64,000 nucleotides of DNA. It comes from Xanthobacteraceae bacterium. GTDB taxonomy: Bacteria > Pseudomonadota > Alphaproteobacteria > Rhizobiales > Xanthobacteraceae. Within the stretch, counting starts at the first letter, position 1. Each line of letters opens with the position of its first letter. The position numbers and the translations under genes were made by a program. The stretch spans positions 25,954-89,953 of the forward strand of contig JAIELW010000006.1 of the NCBI GenBank assembly GCA_019752575.1, in the 5' to 3' direction. The notes beneath the pieces were generated by a model that worked only from the letters and a program-made list of their open reading frames with translations, had not been told where the DNA came from and made no database searches. Positions 35,226 through 43,926 of this stretch are shown one piece after another.

Positions 35226-36242
35226 ATGCACATGCAACCCAACGGCCGCCGCGATGCGCCCCCACCCGCTCGCTTCGCTCGCCTCCCTCCCCCGCATGCG
35301 GGGGAGGGATGGGGTGGGGGAGTTCTTCGCACATGTACGGCGCTTGTGTTCGTTTTTGTTGCATCGCTTACCTTGGCAACCCATGCGCAGGCACAAGAAA
35401 AAAAAGTAAAAGTGCTCGCGAGCTTCTCCATCCTCGGCGATCTCGTGCGCGAGGTCGGCGGCGACCGCGTGGAAGTTTCGACGCTGGTCGGCCCGAACAC
35501 CGATATGCACGGCTTCCAGCCGTCGCCCGCGCACGCCAAAGCGGTGGCCGCTGCGCAGCTCGTCGTCATCAACGGCTTGGGCCTCGAAGGCTGGGCGGAT
35601 CGCTTGGTCAAAAGCGCGAAGTATAAAGGCGCGCGGCTGGTCGCGACCAAAGGCGTGAAGGCGCTGACCGCGGAGACCGAAGGCCACGGCCACAACCACA
35701 AACACAAGCACAGCGACCGCTACGATCCGCATGCCTGGCAGGAAGTCGCGAACGTAAAAATCTATGTGACCAATATCCGCGACGCGCTCTCCGCGGTCGA
35801 TCCGGCGGGCAAAGAGACTTACGCGAAGAACGCGGCCGCCTATCTCCAGAAGCTCGAAGCGCTGGAAGCCGAGATCAAGCGGCTATTCGCGGGCCTGAGC
35901 CAGAAGGAGCGCCGCGCCATCACCTCGCACGACGCCTTCCATTATTTCGGCGACGCTTACGGGATCGAGTTTCTCGCGGCCCAAGGCGCCGGCGGCGAGA
36001 CACAGCCGAGTGCGCGCGACGTCGCGCGGCTCATCCAGCAGATCAAGAAGGAAGGCGTCAAAGCGGTGTTCGTCGAGAACATCTCGAACCCGCGCATCAT
36101 CGAGCAGATTGCGAAGGAGACCGGCGCGAAGGTCGGCGGTACGCTTTATTCGGATGCGCTCTCCGAAACGAATGGCCCTGCCGCGACTTATCTCGACATG
36201 ATCCGCCACAACGCGAAGACGATCGCGGCGGCGTTGAAGTAA
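35226..36242 (+). CDS. ZnuA-like metal ABC transporter substrate-binding protein
   Basis: 338 residues from ATG 35226, 5 nt after the upstream stop. The metal site appears as His in DMHGFQPSPAHA, a His-rich loop (GHGHNHKHKHSDRYDPHAW) characteristic of zinc-binding ZnuA, His in SHDAFHYF and Asp in YSDALSE. No znuB or znuC is nearby, so it must share a permease encoded elsewhere. Odd feature: the signal peptide is preceded by about 22 residues (DAPPPARFARLPPPHAGEG...) that are the translation of a palindromic family A element, between MHMQPNGRR and the hydrophobic segment ALVFVFVASLTL. Confidence 0.88.
   Translation: MHMQPNGRRDAPPPARFARLPPPHAGEGWGGGVLRTCTALVFVFVASLTLATHAQAQEKKVKVLASFSILGDLVREVGGDRVEVSTLVGPNTDMHGFQPSPAHAKAVAAAQLVVINGLGLEGWADRLVKSAKYKGARLVATKGVKALTAETEGHGHNHKHKHSDRYDPHAWQEVANVKIYVTNIRDALSAVDPAGKETYAKNAAAYLQKLEALEAEIKRLFAGLSQKERRAITSHDAFHYFGDAYGIEFLAAQGAGGETQPSARDVARLIQQIKKEGVKAVFVENISNPRIIEQIAKETGAKVGGTLYSDALSETNGPAATYLDMIRHNAKTIAAALK
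35257..35331. repeat. Family A palindromic element inside the ZnuA-like gene
   Basis: CCCCCACCCGCTCGCTTCGC through CCCTCCCCCGCATGCGGGGG to GGGGTGGGGGAGTTC. Read in frame in the signal-peptide region. The mature binding protein is unaffected, but the exported pre-protein has an unusually long, Pro/Arg-rich n-region. Confidence 0.8.
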
Positions 36243-36250
36243 TCAAGAAA

Positions 36251-36359
36251 CACCTCTCCCCAACGGGGAGAGGTCGCGCCGTAAGGCGCGGGTGAGGGGA
36301 TCGATCTTCGTTGATTCAGTAGCCCCTCACCCCAACCCTCTCCCCAGCGGGGAGAGGGA
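36251..36359. repeat. Family A-like palindromic element
   Basis: Two hairpins: CCTCTCCCCAACGGGGAGAGG at the left and CCCTCTCCCCAGCGGGGAGAGGG at the right, with GGTGAGGGG/CCCCTCACC between them. It lies between the ZnuA-like gene and the convergent L,D-transpeptidase gene, next to a family B copy. Confidence 0.75.
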
Positions 36360-36405
36360 GTAGGGCTTAGCGCCACTGCGTCGGCGCTGGGGTGAAATAA
36401 TACTC

Positions 36406-36494
36406 GTCATGCCCGGCCTTGTGCCGGGCATCCACGCCTTCCAAACTTCCAATTCTGCTAAGACGTGGATGGCCGGGACAAGCCCGGCCATGAC
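36406..36494. repeat. Family B palindromic element
   Basis: GTCATGCCCGGCCTTGTGCC to ATCCACGCCTT on the left, CTAAGACGTGGATGGCCGGG to GGCCATGAC on the right; core of about 20 nt. It lies just before the L,D-transpeptidase stop codon. Confidence 0.8.
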
Positions 36495-36512
36495 GAAAAT
36501 ATTTTTGTGCTG

Positions 36513-37460
36513 TCACCGCAACTGCGTCGGCGGCGGCAGCGGCGGCGCGGACTGCTGGTTCTGCTGCGGATACTGTTGTTGCTGCTGGTATTGCGGCTGC
36601 GGCTGTTGCTGAAACTGCGGCTGCAATTGCTGCGGCGCCTGCTGGTTCGACTGCACCGGCATGTTCTGCTGATTGCCGAGTACGACAACCTTGGTGCCGA
36701 TCGGCGTGCGCAGATAAAGATCGGCGATCTCTTCGTTCAATAGACGAATACAGCCGGAAGACACGTTCGTGCCAATGGTCCACGGCTCGGCGGTGCCGTG
36801 AATGCGATAAAGCGTGTCCTTGTTGCCTTCGTAGAGATAAAGCGCGCGCGCGCCGAGCGGATTGTCGTAGCCGCCGGGCATGCGCTCCGGCAATTCCGGC
36901 TGCCGCAAACGCATTTCCTTCGGCGGCACCCAGTCCGGCCATTCCGCGACCCGGCCGACGATCGCGTTGCCGCTCCAGCCGAAACCTTCGCGGCCGACGC
37001 CGACGCCGTAACGGATCGCCTGTCCGCCTTCGCGCAGGAGATAAAGAAAATAATTTTTCGCATCGACCACCAGCGTGCCCGGCTGCTCCGAGTGGCGGAA
37101 CGGCACGAGCTGGCGGCGGAATTCCGGGTTCAGATAATTCTGGTTCACCTTGCGGATCGGAAAGCGCGCATCCGGAATTGCGTCGCGCAGATACCAAAGC
37201 TCGGCCGTCGCCTTGTCGTGCGGCCCGGCGGGAATTGGCGGCGTTTGTCCGTCCGGAACGGGGCCTTGCTGCTGAGACTGCTGCTGGTTCGAGCGCGGCT
37301 CGATATTGGCGGGCGGCATCTGCCGGTCGGTGGGATAGCGGTCGTCCGAGCGGAACGGCGGCGGCAAAGTCGGGAAGTTCTGCGCAAGCGCGGGCGCGGA
37401 ACCGGCCGCAAACGCGGCCGCGCTCGCGAGAAAGTGCCTGCGCGAAATCGTGTTCTTCAT
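36513..37460 (-). CDS. L,D-transpeptidase (YkuD domain), Tat-exported
   Basis: 315 residues. A twin-arginine signal (SRRHFLASAAAFAAG) leads to the periplasm. The YkuD active site is HGTAEPW...SSGCIRL with H221 and nucleophile C237. Catalyses 3-3 peptidoglycan cross-linking or lipoprotein attachment. Beyond the domain the C-terminus is a glutamine/proline-rich tail of about 50 residues (QQQPQPQYQQQQQYPQQ), probably disordered. Confidence 0.92.
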   Translation of the reverse strand: MKNTISRRHFLASAAAFAAGSAPALAQNFPTLPPPFRSDDRYPTDRQMPPANIEPRSNQQQSQQQGPVPDGQTPPIPAGPHDKATAELWYLRDAIPDARFPIRKVNQNYLNPEFRRQLVPFRHSEQPGTLVVDAKNYFLYLLREGGQAIRYGVGVGREGFGWSGNAIVGRVAEWPDWVPPKEMRLRQPELPERMPGGYDNPLGARALYLYEGNKDTLYRIHGTAEPWTIGTNVSSGCIRLLNEEIADLYLRTPIGTKVVVLGNQQNMPVQSNQQAPQQLQPQFQQQPQPQYQQQQQYPQQNQQSAPPLPPPTQLR

Positions 37461-37628
37461 CCTGGCTCGTGGTCCTATCCAGCCCTTTGGCGAACCCGAG
37501 CCCGTAAGCCGGGTTCCGTTACGCCCTGTTTGCGGTATTCGCCGCCCTTTTTCCAGTTCTGCGGGGCCCGCGAGGCGAGAAAAAGGCAGCTATAAGTAAG
37601 CCTTGAATCTCTACCGGAACATGAAGCG

Positions 37629-38411
37629 ATGTCTGTAAGCCCAAGGTCCGACTCCGACGCCGCCCTCCGCCAAGTCTGGGGCGCCGAGAAATACGAGAAG
37701 AATGCCCGCTTCGTCTCGGACATGACCGGCGACGTGGTGGGCTGGCTCGCGCCGAAGCCGGGCGAGCGGATCCTCGATCTCGGCTGCGGCGACGGCGCGC
37801 TCACCGAAAAGCTGGTGCAGGCGGGTGCGATCGTCACCGGCGCGGACAGCAGCGAGGCGCTGCTTGCCGCTGCCAGGAAACGCGGCCTCGACGTGCATTT
37901 CAAGGACGGGCAGGCGCTCGATTACGGTCCGGAATTCGACGCGGTGTTTTCGAACGCGGCACTGCATTGGATGACGCGCGCGGAAGATGTCGTGAAAGGG
38001 GTCGCCCGCGCGCTCAAGCAAGGCGGCCGTTTCGTCGCCGAGTTCGGCGGGCACGGCAACATCGCGGCGATCGTGACCGCGTTGCGCGCGACCGCGATCC
38101 GGCACGGCAAGGACCCAGCGCTTGCGGCCGGATGGTTCTATCCGACGCCCGCGGAGTATCGTGCGCTGTTAGAGGCGAACGGATTTGCGGTGGAGCGGAT
38201 TGGATTGTTTCCGCGCCCGACACCGCTGCCGACCGGCCTGCGCGGCTGGTTAGCTACCTTCCGCGAGAGTTTTTTCGATCAGTGGCCGCAAGCGCAGCGC
38301 GAGCAGGTCGTCTCCGAGATCGAAAGCCTGCTCGCGCCGGCTTTACGCGATCAAACGGGTAACTGGACCGCGGATTACGTGCGGCTGCGCGTCGCCGCGG
38401 TCCGAGGTTGA
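37629..38411 (+). CDS. Class I SAM-dependent methyltransferase (trans-aconitate methyltransferase-like)
   Basis: 260 residues. ILDLGCGDGALTEKL (about 48-62) binds SAM, GADSSEALLAAAR gives the acidic loop, and DAVFSNAALHWM is the post-III segment shared with Tam and malonyl-ACP (BioC-like) methyltransferases. WFYPTPAEYRALLEANGF and the C-terminal helices fit trans-aconitate methyltransferase homologues. Substrate not proven. Confidence 0.85.
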   Translation: MSVSPRSDSDAALRQVWGAEKYEKNARFVSDMTGDVVGWLAPKPGERILDLGCGDGALTEKLVQAGAIVTGADSSEALLAAARKRGLDVHFKDGQALDYGPEFDAVFSNAALHWMTRAEDVVKGVARALKQGGRFVAEFGGHGNIAAIVTALRATAIRHGKDPALAAGWFYPTPAEYRALLEANGFAVERIGLFPRPTPLPTGLRGWLATFRESFFDQWPQAQREQVVSEIESLLAPALRDQTGNWTADYVRLRVAAVRG

Positions 38412-38513
38412 ATCGAACTTAGCTTTTGCCGCCCGACCTGATGCAGGCCTGACGTAATTTTTTGACGAAGAACCTGTACTGCACCGACGCCGATCAAAAA
38501 TAACGAGCGAATG

Positions 38514-38765
38514 CTAACAGGTTGCTGTGGGATTTTGCGTTCCGGTGTAGGGCCCCACGAAAACGCTTTTGCCGTTCTTGCAAGCTTGCCGGCAACGAGC
38601 TTGTGCAGCATCGCATTGAGCGGTCGTTAAATTTTGATTTCTGCCCACCCATGAACGGCACCCGTCCCCAGCCGCCGCACATGAAGCCAGCACTTGTTGC
38701 GCCTGCAGTTGCTCTGCAGCCGAACCAAAGAAAAGCAGTCCAAACACAAACACCCAAGTTTTCAT
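38514..38765 (-). CDS. Small secreted cysteine-containing protein
   Basis: 83 residues with a signal peptide (MKTWVFVFGLLFFGSAAEQ, cleavage after AQA about residue 22). The mature part has six cysteines (LASC, DGC, QC, ARC, QAC and a final TATC), a pattern that suggests a small disulfide-rich periplasmic protein. GGGGGTT precedes the ATG. Unknown family. Confidence 0.6.
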   Translation of the reverse strand: MKTWVFVFGLLFFGSAAEQLQAQQVLASCAAAGDGCRSWVGRNQNLTTAQCDAAQARCRQACKNGKSVFVGPYTGTQNPTATC

Positions 38766-38850
38766 GCCAACCCCCGTTAAGCCGTATTGACGACTCGATT
38801 ATATAGCCGAGCTGGCAGGACGCAAACAAGAGCGGGATATGGAACGCTGA

Positions 38851-39030
38851 TCAAGTGCCACTAAAACAAAGTCTTGTAATGCTCTTTTCGCTGGGGAAGC
38901 TTGAATTGCGAAACACCTCGAGACTGTCATACTGCGCGAGAACGCACGCGCATTCCCGAACGCGGCCTTGCTGCTCCGCCGGACACGGCCCTTCCGCCGC
39001 CTCAATCTCCGTGTTAACGACCGTCACCAT
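38851..39030 (-). CDS. Possible small cysteine-containing protein
   Basis: 59-codon reading frame from ATG 39030 (MVTVVNTEIEAAEGPCPAEQ...ECACVLAQYDSL...LCFSGT) with four cysteines. No ribosome-binding site and no signal peptide are evident. It is the only plausible gene in the 320-nt gap from 38766 to 39084 and may be chance. Confidence 0.25.
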   Translation of the reverse strand: MVTVVNTEIEAAEGPCPAEQQGRVRECACVLAQYDSLEVFRNSSFPSEKSITRLCFSGT

Positions 39031-39084
39031 CTGATTTGAACGGCGGCACCAGATTTTACTGCAGGCGGCAGCAGCCTTTTCCGA

Positions 39085-39732
39085 ATGATCCGTAATTCAC
39101 ACCGTTTGATCGCGGCGGGTGTTATCTCCGCGACTCTTGCCGCGGGTTCCGCGCTGGGCCAGTTGCTGCCTCCGGCCAACGTGCAGCAGGCGCCGCTGCC
39201 TCCGCCGCAACAGCAACAGCAACAACAGGCTCCGCAGCAGAAGCAGCAGCCCGCGCCGCAATTGCCGCCCGAACTGATGCAGCCGGCGGAAAAGAAGAAG
39301 GCGGCCAAGACCAAGCAGAAGACCAAGGACGGCAAGGAGCTGCCGCCGCCGAACACCACGCCGGAAACGCTGACGCAGTCGCCGGAGGGCGAACGCATCG
39401 CAAATCCGACCGCTTCCTTCTCCGGCCTCGACAAGATCTCGGGCCGCATCATCATGTTCGAGGTGGCGCTCAACGAAACCGTGCAGTTCGGCGCGCTGCA
39501 GGTGACGCCGCGTGCGTGTTACACGCGGCCGGCGACGGAAACGCAGAACACGACGTCCTTCGTCGAGGTGGACGAGATCACGCTGAAGGCCGAAATCCGG
39601 CGCATCTTCACCGGCTGGATGTTTGCAAGCTCGCCCGGCTTGAATGCGGTCGAGCACCCGATCTACGATGTCTGGCTGATCGACTGCAAAACCACGCCGC
39701 CGTCGATTACGCCGTCCGAGGGCCAGCAGTAA
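39085..39732 (+). CDS. DUF2155 domain-containing periplasmic protein
   Basis: 215 residues. Signal peptide (cleavage after ALG about residue 25), a Q/P-rich linker with seven consecutive glutamines, then a basic segment and the DUF2155 domain (about 105-205: [59 protein letters not shown]), with two cysteines that probably pair. DUF2155 genes are typically adjacent to aat, as here. Its 3' end overlaps the 3' end of aat by 70 nt on opposite strands. Confidence 0.9.
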   Translation: MIRNSHRLIAAGVISATLAAGSALGQLLPPANVQQAPLPPPQQQQQQQAPQQKQQPAPQLPPELMQPAEKKKAAKTKQKTKDGKELPPPNTTPETLTQSPEGERIANPTASFSGLDKISGRIIMFEVALNETVQFGALQVTPRACYTRPATETQNTTSFVEVDEITLKAEIRRIFTGWMFASSPGLNAVEHPIYDVWLIDCKTTPPSITPSEGQQ

Positions 39733-40340
39733 AACTGCGCGTTGGCCGCGACCGCTTTCGCAAGCAGGATCTGATATTCCACGCGCGAGACTTCGGCTGC
39801 GCCCATGCTGGAAAGATGCGCGGTGATGAATTGCGCGTCGAGCAACTTGAAGCCGCCGGTCTTGAGCCTTGCCACGAGATGCGCGAGCGCCACCTTCGAG
39901 GCGTCGCGCTCGAAGTGGAACATGCTCTCGCCGAAGAACGCGGCGCCGATCTTAACGCCGTAAAGCCCACCCACCAGCCTTCCGTCCCGCCACGCTTCGA
40001 CCGTATGGCACTGGCGGCGGTCGAACAGCGCGCGGTAGAGGTTGCGGATGCGCTTGTTGATCCAGGTGGAGTCGCGGCCCGCCGCGGGTGCCGCGCAGGC
40101 GTCGATCACCGCGTCGAAGTCGCGGTCGACATGCACCTCGAATTTGTTGGAGCGGATCGTGCGTGCGAGACGGCGCGAGACGCGTAAGCCATCGAGCGGA
40201 ATGACGCCGCGCTGCTCGGGCTCGACCCAGAACAGCGAAGGGTCGTCGGCGCTTTCCGCCATCGGAAAAATGCCGACCGAGTAAGCCTTGATCAGCACCT
40301 CGGGCGTGATTTCGACTCTGGCTTCGTCGGGGCGGGCCAT
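39663..40340 (-). CDS. aat: Leucyl/phenylalanyl-tRNA--protein transferase
   Basis: Adds Leu or Phe to N-terminal Arg/Lys of proteins, creating N-degrons. 225 residues from ATG 40340 ([20 protein letters not shown]); [75 protein letters not shown] and [16 protein letters not shown] match the family. The C-terminal 23 codons lie antisense to the end of the DUF2155 gene. Upstream it is separated from accC by the GIY-YIG element. Confidence 0.94.
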   Translation of the reverse strand: MARPDEARVEITPEVLIKAYSVGIFPMAESADDPSLFWVEPEQRGVIPLDGLRVSRRLARTIRSNKFEVHVDRDFDAVIDACAAPAAGRDSTWINKRIRNLYRALFDRRQCHTVEAWRDGRLVGGLYGVKIGAAFFGESMFHFERDASKVALAHLVARLKTGGFKLLDAQFITAHLSSMGAAEVSRVEYQILLAKAVAANAQFYCWPSDGVIDGGVVLQSISQTS

Positions 40341-40370
40341 GAGGGACCTTAGCTTAAATTCTTCATCCTC

Positions 40371-40733
40371 GTCATGGCCGGGCTTGTCCCGGCCATCCAC
40401 GCCTTGCAGACTATCAACATGGCTTGGGTTTATATTTTGACGAACAGGCCGAACGGGACGCTCTACATCGGCGTTACAAAAGACCTTGTGCGTCGAATCT
40501 ATGAGCACCGCCAAGGATCATTCGAAGGCTTTACGAAGCGCTATCGTTTAAACAACCTCGTGTATTTCGAGAAACACGAAATTATGCCCCTCGCTATACA
40601 GCGCGAGAAAAGCATGAAGCGTTGGCCTCGTGCCTGGAAGGCAAGACTGATAAATGAAAGAAATAGAAGCTGGCGTGATCTTTTTGGAGAGATTCAGTAA
40701 GGCGTGGATGCCCGGGACAGGGCCGGGCATGAC
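40371..40733. mobile_element. Putative mobile unit: family B palindromic arms enclosing a GIY-YIG nuclease gene
   Basis: Left arm 40371-40405 (GTCATGGCCGGGCTTGTCCC to ATCCACGCCTT) and right arm 40699-40733 (AAGGCGTGGAT to GGGCATGAC) are inverted repeats identical in kind to the gene-free family B copies. Between them sits one complete gene. The start codon is 13 nt from the left arm and the TAA stop forms the edge of the right arm. The unit separates aat from accC, normally close neighbours. Confidence 0.7.
40419..40700 (+). CDS. GIY-YIG family endonuclease (UPF0213/YhbQ-like) carried by a palindromic element
   Basis: 93 residues from ATG 40419; an in-frame ATG at 40374 inside the left arm would add [13 protein letters not shown] residues. 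The fold is a lone GIY-YIG domain: [18 protein letters not shown] carries both motifs, [10 protein letters not shown] the catalytic arginine, and [11 protein letters not shown] the catalytic glutamate. Expected to nick or cut DNA or branched structures. The sequence is somewhat less GC-rich than its neighbours. Its position between the two arms suggests it may move the element. Confidence 0.88.
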   Translation: MAWVYILTNRPNGTLYIGVTKDLVRRIYEHRQGSFEGFTKRYRLNNLVYFEKHEIMPLAIQREKSMKRWPRAWKARLINERNRSWRDLFGEIQ

Positions 40734-40745
40734 GAAAGTAACAAG

Positions 40746-42089
40746 TTACGTCTTCTCGGCGAGAAACCGCTCGAGCCAGTGGATGTCGTAGTCGCCGTTC
40801 TGGATGTCGGCGTTTCGCACGAGCGTGCGGAACAAGGGCAGCGTCGTCTTCACGCCATCGACCACGAATTCGTCGAGCGCCCGCTTGAGCCGCATCATGC
40901 ATTCGTTGCGCGTCTTGCCATGCACGATCAATTTCCCGATCAGCGAGTCGTAATAGGGCGGAATGCGGTAGCCGCCATAGACCGCTGAATCGACGCGCAC
41001 GCCGAGACCGCCCGGCGCGAAGTAATATTTGATATTTCCGGGCGAAGGCGCGAACGTCAGCGGGTCTTCGGCGTTCACGCGGCACTCGATGGCGTGGCCG
41101 TTGAACTGCACGTCTTCCTGCTTGATCGAAAGCGAAGCGCCCGACGCGATGCGGATCTGCTCGGAGACTAGATCGAGGCCGGTGATCATTTCGGTCACCG
41201 GATGCTCGACCTGAATGCGCGTGTTCATCTCGATGAAGAAGAACTCGCCGTTTTCGTAGAGGAACTCGATGGTGCCGGCGCCGGAGTATTTCAGCGAGCG
41301 CATCGCGTTGGCGCAGATTTCGCCGATCTCGCTGCGCATTTCCAGATTGAGCGCGGGAGAGGGCGACTCTTCGAGCACCTTCTGGTGGCGGCGCTGCAGC
41401 GAGCAGTCGCGCTCGCCGAGATGGATCGCGTTGCCCTGGCCGTCGCCGAAAATCTGGATTTCGATGTGGCGCGGCTTTTCGAGATAGCGCTCGAGATAGA
41501 CCGCGTCGTCGCCGAAGGCGGCTTTTGCTTCGGAGCGCGCGGAGGAGAGCGCTTCGGAGAGCGAGGCCGCGTCGCGCGCGACCTTCATGCCGCGGCCGCC
41601 GCCGCCGGCGGCGGCTTTGACGAGCAACGGGAATCCGATCTCGTTCCCGATCCGCATGGCTTCGACATCGGAAGTGACGCCGCCTTCCGAGCCGGGCACG
41701 ACCGGAATGCCGAGGCGTTTCGCGGTGCGCTTGGCCTCGATCTTGTCGCCCATGATGCGGATATGCTCGGCCTTGGGACCGATGAAACCGATGCCGTGTT
41801 CGGCGAGAATTTCCGCGAAGCGGGCGTTCTCGGACAAGAAGCCGTAGCCGGGATGCACCGCATCCGCGCCGGTGATTTCGCAGGCAGCCAACAGTGACGG
41901 AACGTTGAGATAGCTTTCGCGCGCGGGCGGCGGGCCGATGCATACGCTTTCGTCGGCGAGCTTCACGTGCATCGCGTCGGCGTCGGCGGTGGAATGCACC
42001 GCGACAGTGGCGATGCCGAGCTCCTTGCACGCGCGCAACACGCGCAGCGCAATCTCGCCGCGGTTCGCAATCAGGACTTTATCGAACAT
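40746..42089 (-). CDS. accC: Acetyl-CoA carboxylase, biotin carboxylase subunit
   Basis: ATP-dependent carboxylation of biotin on AccB, first step of fatty-acid synthesis. 447 residues. [16 protein letters not shown] opens the biotin carboxylase domain; the glycine-rich ATP loop is [26 protein letters not shown] and [20 protein letters not shown] carry ATP/Mg residues, and [16 protein letters not shown] is the catalytic segment. 12 nt upstream is accB; the two form an operon with aroQ. Confidence 0.97.
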   Translation of the reverse strand: MFDKVLIANRGEIALRVLRACKELGIATVAVHSTADADAMHVKLADESVCIGPPPARESYLNVPSLLAACEITGADAVHPGYGFLSENARFAEILAEHGIGFIGPKAEHIRIMGDKIEAKRTAKRLGIPVVPGSEGGVTSDVEAMRIGNEIGFPLLVKAAAGGGGRGMKVARDAASLSEALSSARSEAKAAFGDDAVYLERYLEKPRHIEIQIFGDGQGNAIHLGERDCSLQRRHQKVLEESPSPALNLEMRSEIGEICANAMRSLKYSGAGTIEFLYENGEFFFIEMNTRIQVEHPVTEMITGLDLVSEQIRIASGASLSIKQEDVQFNGHAIECRVNAEDPLTFAPSPGNIKYYFAPGGLGVRVDSAVYGGYRIPPYYDSLIGKLIVHGKTRNECMMRLKRALDEFVVDGVKTTLPLFRTLVRNADIQNGDYDIHWLERFLAEKT

Positions 42090-42101
42090 CGCGGGGAAAA
42101 C

Positions 42102-42566
42102 TCACTCGACCACGACAAGCGGCTGGCCGAATTCGACCGGCTGGCCGTCGTCGAACAAAACATGCGTGACCTTGCCGGCCTTGGTGGCGGGGATCGCGTT
42201 CATCGTCTTCATCGCCTCGACGATGAGGAGCGTCTGGCCGACCTTCACGCTGTCGCCGATATCGACGAAGGGACGCGCGCCCGGTTCCGGGGATTTATAG
42301 GCGGTGCCGACCATCGGCGAAGTGATCGCACCGGGATGATTGTTGAAATTGATCTCGCTCGCCTCGACGGCCGCAGGCACCGCGGAACGTGCGGCGGCAA
42401 TCGGCGCCGCAGCCGCAACAGCGCCCGCAATCGCGGTCGCGCCGCGCGAAACGCGCACGCGCTGCGCGCCGTTCTGCACTTCGATCTCGGTCAGGCCGGT
42501 TTCGTTGAGCAACTCCGCGAGATTGCGGACGAGGGAAGGATCGACCTGGATTTTTTTGCCAAACAT
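42102..42566 (-). CDS. accB: Acetyl-CoA carboxylase biotin carboxyl carrier protein
   Basis: 154 residues. N-terminal helical part (KKIQVDPSLVRNLAELLNETGLTE), Ala-rich linker (about 55-80), then the biotinyl domain with the biotin-bearing lysine in EAMKTMNAI. PFVDIGDSVKVGQTLLIVEAMK is the family consensus. Operon with accC (12 nt downstream) and aroQ (15 nt upstream). Confidence 0.97.
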   Translation of the reverse strand: MFGKKIQVDPSLVRNLAELLNETGLTEIEVQNGAQRVRVSRGATAIAGAVAAAAPIAAARSAVPAAVEASEINFNNHPGAITSPMVGTAYKSPEPGARPFVDIGDSVKVGQTLLIVEAMKTMNAIPATKAGKVTHVLFDDGQPVEFGQPLVVVE

Positions 42567-42581
42567 TTTTCTTGTCCGTTG

Positions 42582-43019
42582 TTACGCGGAGAGCGCGTTC
42601 GCGAGTCCGTCGATGGCGAGTTCGTAACCCTTCGGCCCAAACCCGCAGATGACACCGCGCGCGACCGGCGAAACGTAGGAATGATGCCGGAATTCCTCGC
42701 GCGCGAAGATATTCGAAAGATGAACCTCGACGACCGGAATTCCGATCGCGCGGATCGCGTCCTGCAACGCGATCGAAGTGTGGGTATAGGCACCGGGATT
42801 GATAACGACGCCGGCGGCTTTTTGTTTGGCTTCGTGCAGCCAGTCCACGAGCTCGCCCTCGTGATTGCTCTGGCGGAAGACCACGCTGTGCCCATGCCGC
42901 TTCGCGGTCTCGGCGCAGCTTTTCTCGATGTCGGCGAGCGTCATTGCGCCATAGACCGCGGTTTCCCGGCTGCCGAGCAGGTTCAGGTTCGGCCCGTTCA
43001 GGACATAGACGGTCGCCAT
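42582..43019 (-). CDS. aroQ: Type II 3-dehydroquinate dehydratase
   Basis: Dehydrates 3-dehydroquinate to 3-dehydroshikimate in the shikimate pathway; dodecameric. 145 residues. [14 protein letters not shown] contains the active-site loop, NPGAYTHTS the substrate-binding strand, [20 protein letters not shown] the His and Arg residues, and [11 protein letters not shown] the C-terminal motif. First of the aroQ-accB-accC group, 113 nt after the DsbA-like gene. Confidence 0.97.
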   Translation of the reverse strand: MATVYVLNGPNLNLLGSRETAVYGAMTLADIEKSCAETAKRHGHSVVFRQSNHEGELVDWLHEAKQKAAGVVINPGAYTHTSIALQDAIRAIGIPVVEVHLSNIFAREEFRHHSYVSPVARGVICGFGPKGYELAIDGLANALSA

Positions 43020-43132
43020 CGGTCTCTCTTGCCGCTCTCGAAGGGATTTAGTGCCGACGCGACGTAAACCAGCGCGGGCGGCTTTTTATAGAGAGGGCGG
43101 GCGGCGAGGGAAAGTCTTACCCAAGTCTTTGA

Positions 43133-43900
43133 TTAATTTGAGCAATCGACCTTGCCGCACTTGCGGACTTGCGCGATCGCGACCGCAAGACGGTCATGCG
43201 GCAGCGCCCCCGGAATCAACTGGTCGCCCAACACGTAGCTGGGGGTACCCGAGATCGCGAGCGCTTTCGCCAACTCCTGTACTTCATGCAGCGTCGCATC
43301 GACTTCCGGATTGTTGATGTCCTTCTTGATGCGCTCGATATCGAGGCCGGCCTTCTGCGCGGCGGCGAGCGCCTGCACGGCGTTCACTTCGCCCCGCGCG
43401 CTCATCAGCGTGCGATGGAAATTCCAGTATTTCGTCGGGTCCTGCATGCGCACGGCGACGGCGACACGCGCGGCTTCGATCGAGCCTTCGGAAAGGATCG
43501 GCAATTCTTTCAGCACCACGCGCAGATTGGGATCGGATTTCAGCAATTCGGCGATGTCATTGACCGCGCGTTTGCAGTAGCCGCAGTTGTAGTCGAAGAA
43601 TTCGACCAGCGTGACGTTGCCCTTCGGGTTGCCGATGACGACGTCGCGCTTGGATTCGAAAATCTGCTGCTTGTGGGTCTGCAGCGCTTTCGTGCGCGCC
43701 GCGTTTTCCGCCATCTCCTGTTTCTTGCGAAGCTCCACGATAGCTTCCTGGATGATCTCCGGGTTCTTCAGGAGATATTCGCGGACGATCTTTTCGATGT
43801 CTTCCTTGCTTTGCTGCGCCTGCGTGGCGCTCGCACCCACGAGGATGAGGGCGAAGGCTACGGCAATCGCAGGCAGGTTGCGGAGGAAAGCGAAGGTCAT
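43133..43900 (-). CDS. DsbA family thiol-disulfide oxidoreductase
   Basis: 255 residues with a signal peptide (cleavage after TQA, about residue 28) and a helical N-terminal region (about 30-85) typical of copper-resistance ScsC-like or BdbD-like DsbA proteins. The thioredoxin-fold active site is FFDYNCGYCKRA (CGYC), and the cis-proline loop is ISGTPSYVLGD. Probably oxidises or isomerises disulfides in the periplasm. Codirectional with, and 26 nt downstream of, the M48 protease gene. Confidence 0.9.
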   Translation of the reverse strand: MTFAFLRNLPAIAVAFALILVGASATQAQQSKEDIEKIVREYLLKNPEIIQEAIVELRKKQEMAENAARTKALQTHKQQIFESKRDVVIGNPKGNVTLVEFFDYNCGYCKRAVNDIAELLKSDPNLRVVLKELPILSEGSIEAARVAVAVRMQDPTKYWNFHRTLMSARGEVNAVQALAAAQKAGLDIERIKKDINNPEVDATLHEVQELAKALAISGTPSYVLGDQLIPGALPHDRLAVAIAQVRKCGKVDCSN

Positions 43901-43926
43901 GAAAAGTCTCCGGTGATTTTGCGAAT

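Noticed and set aside
38799..39005. Arg/Ser-rich open frame in the gap before the DUF2155 gene
   Set aside because: Composition is typical of a noncoding frame; a different frame (38851-39030) is a slightly better but still weak candidate.
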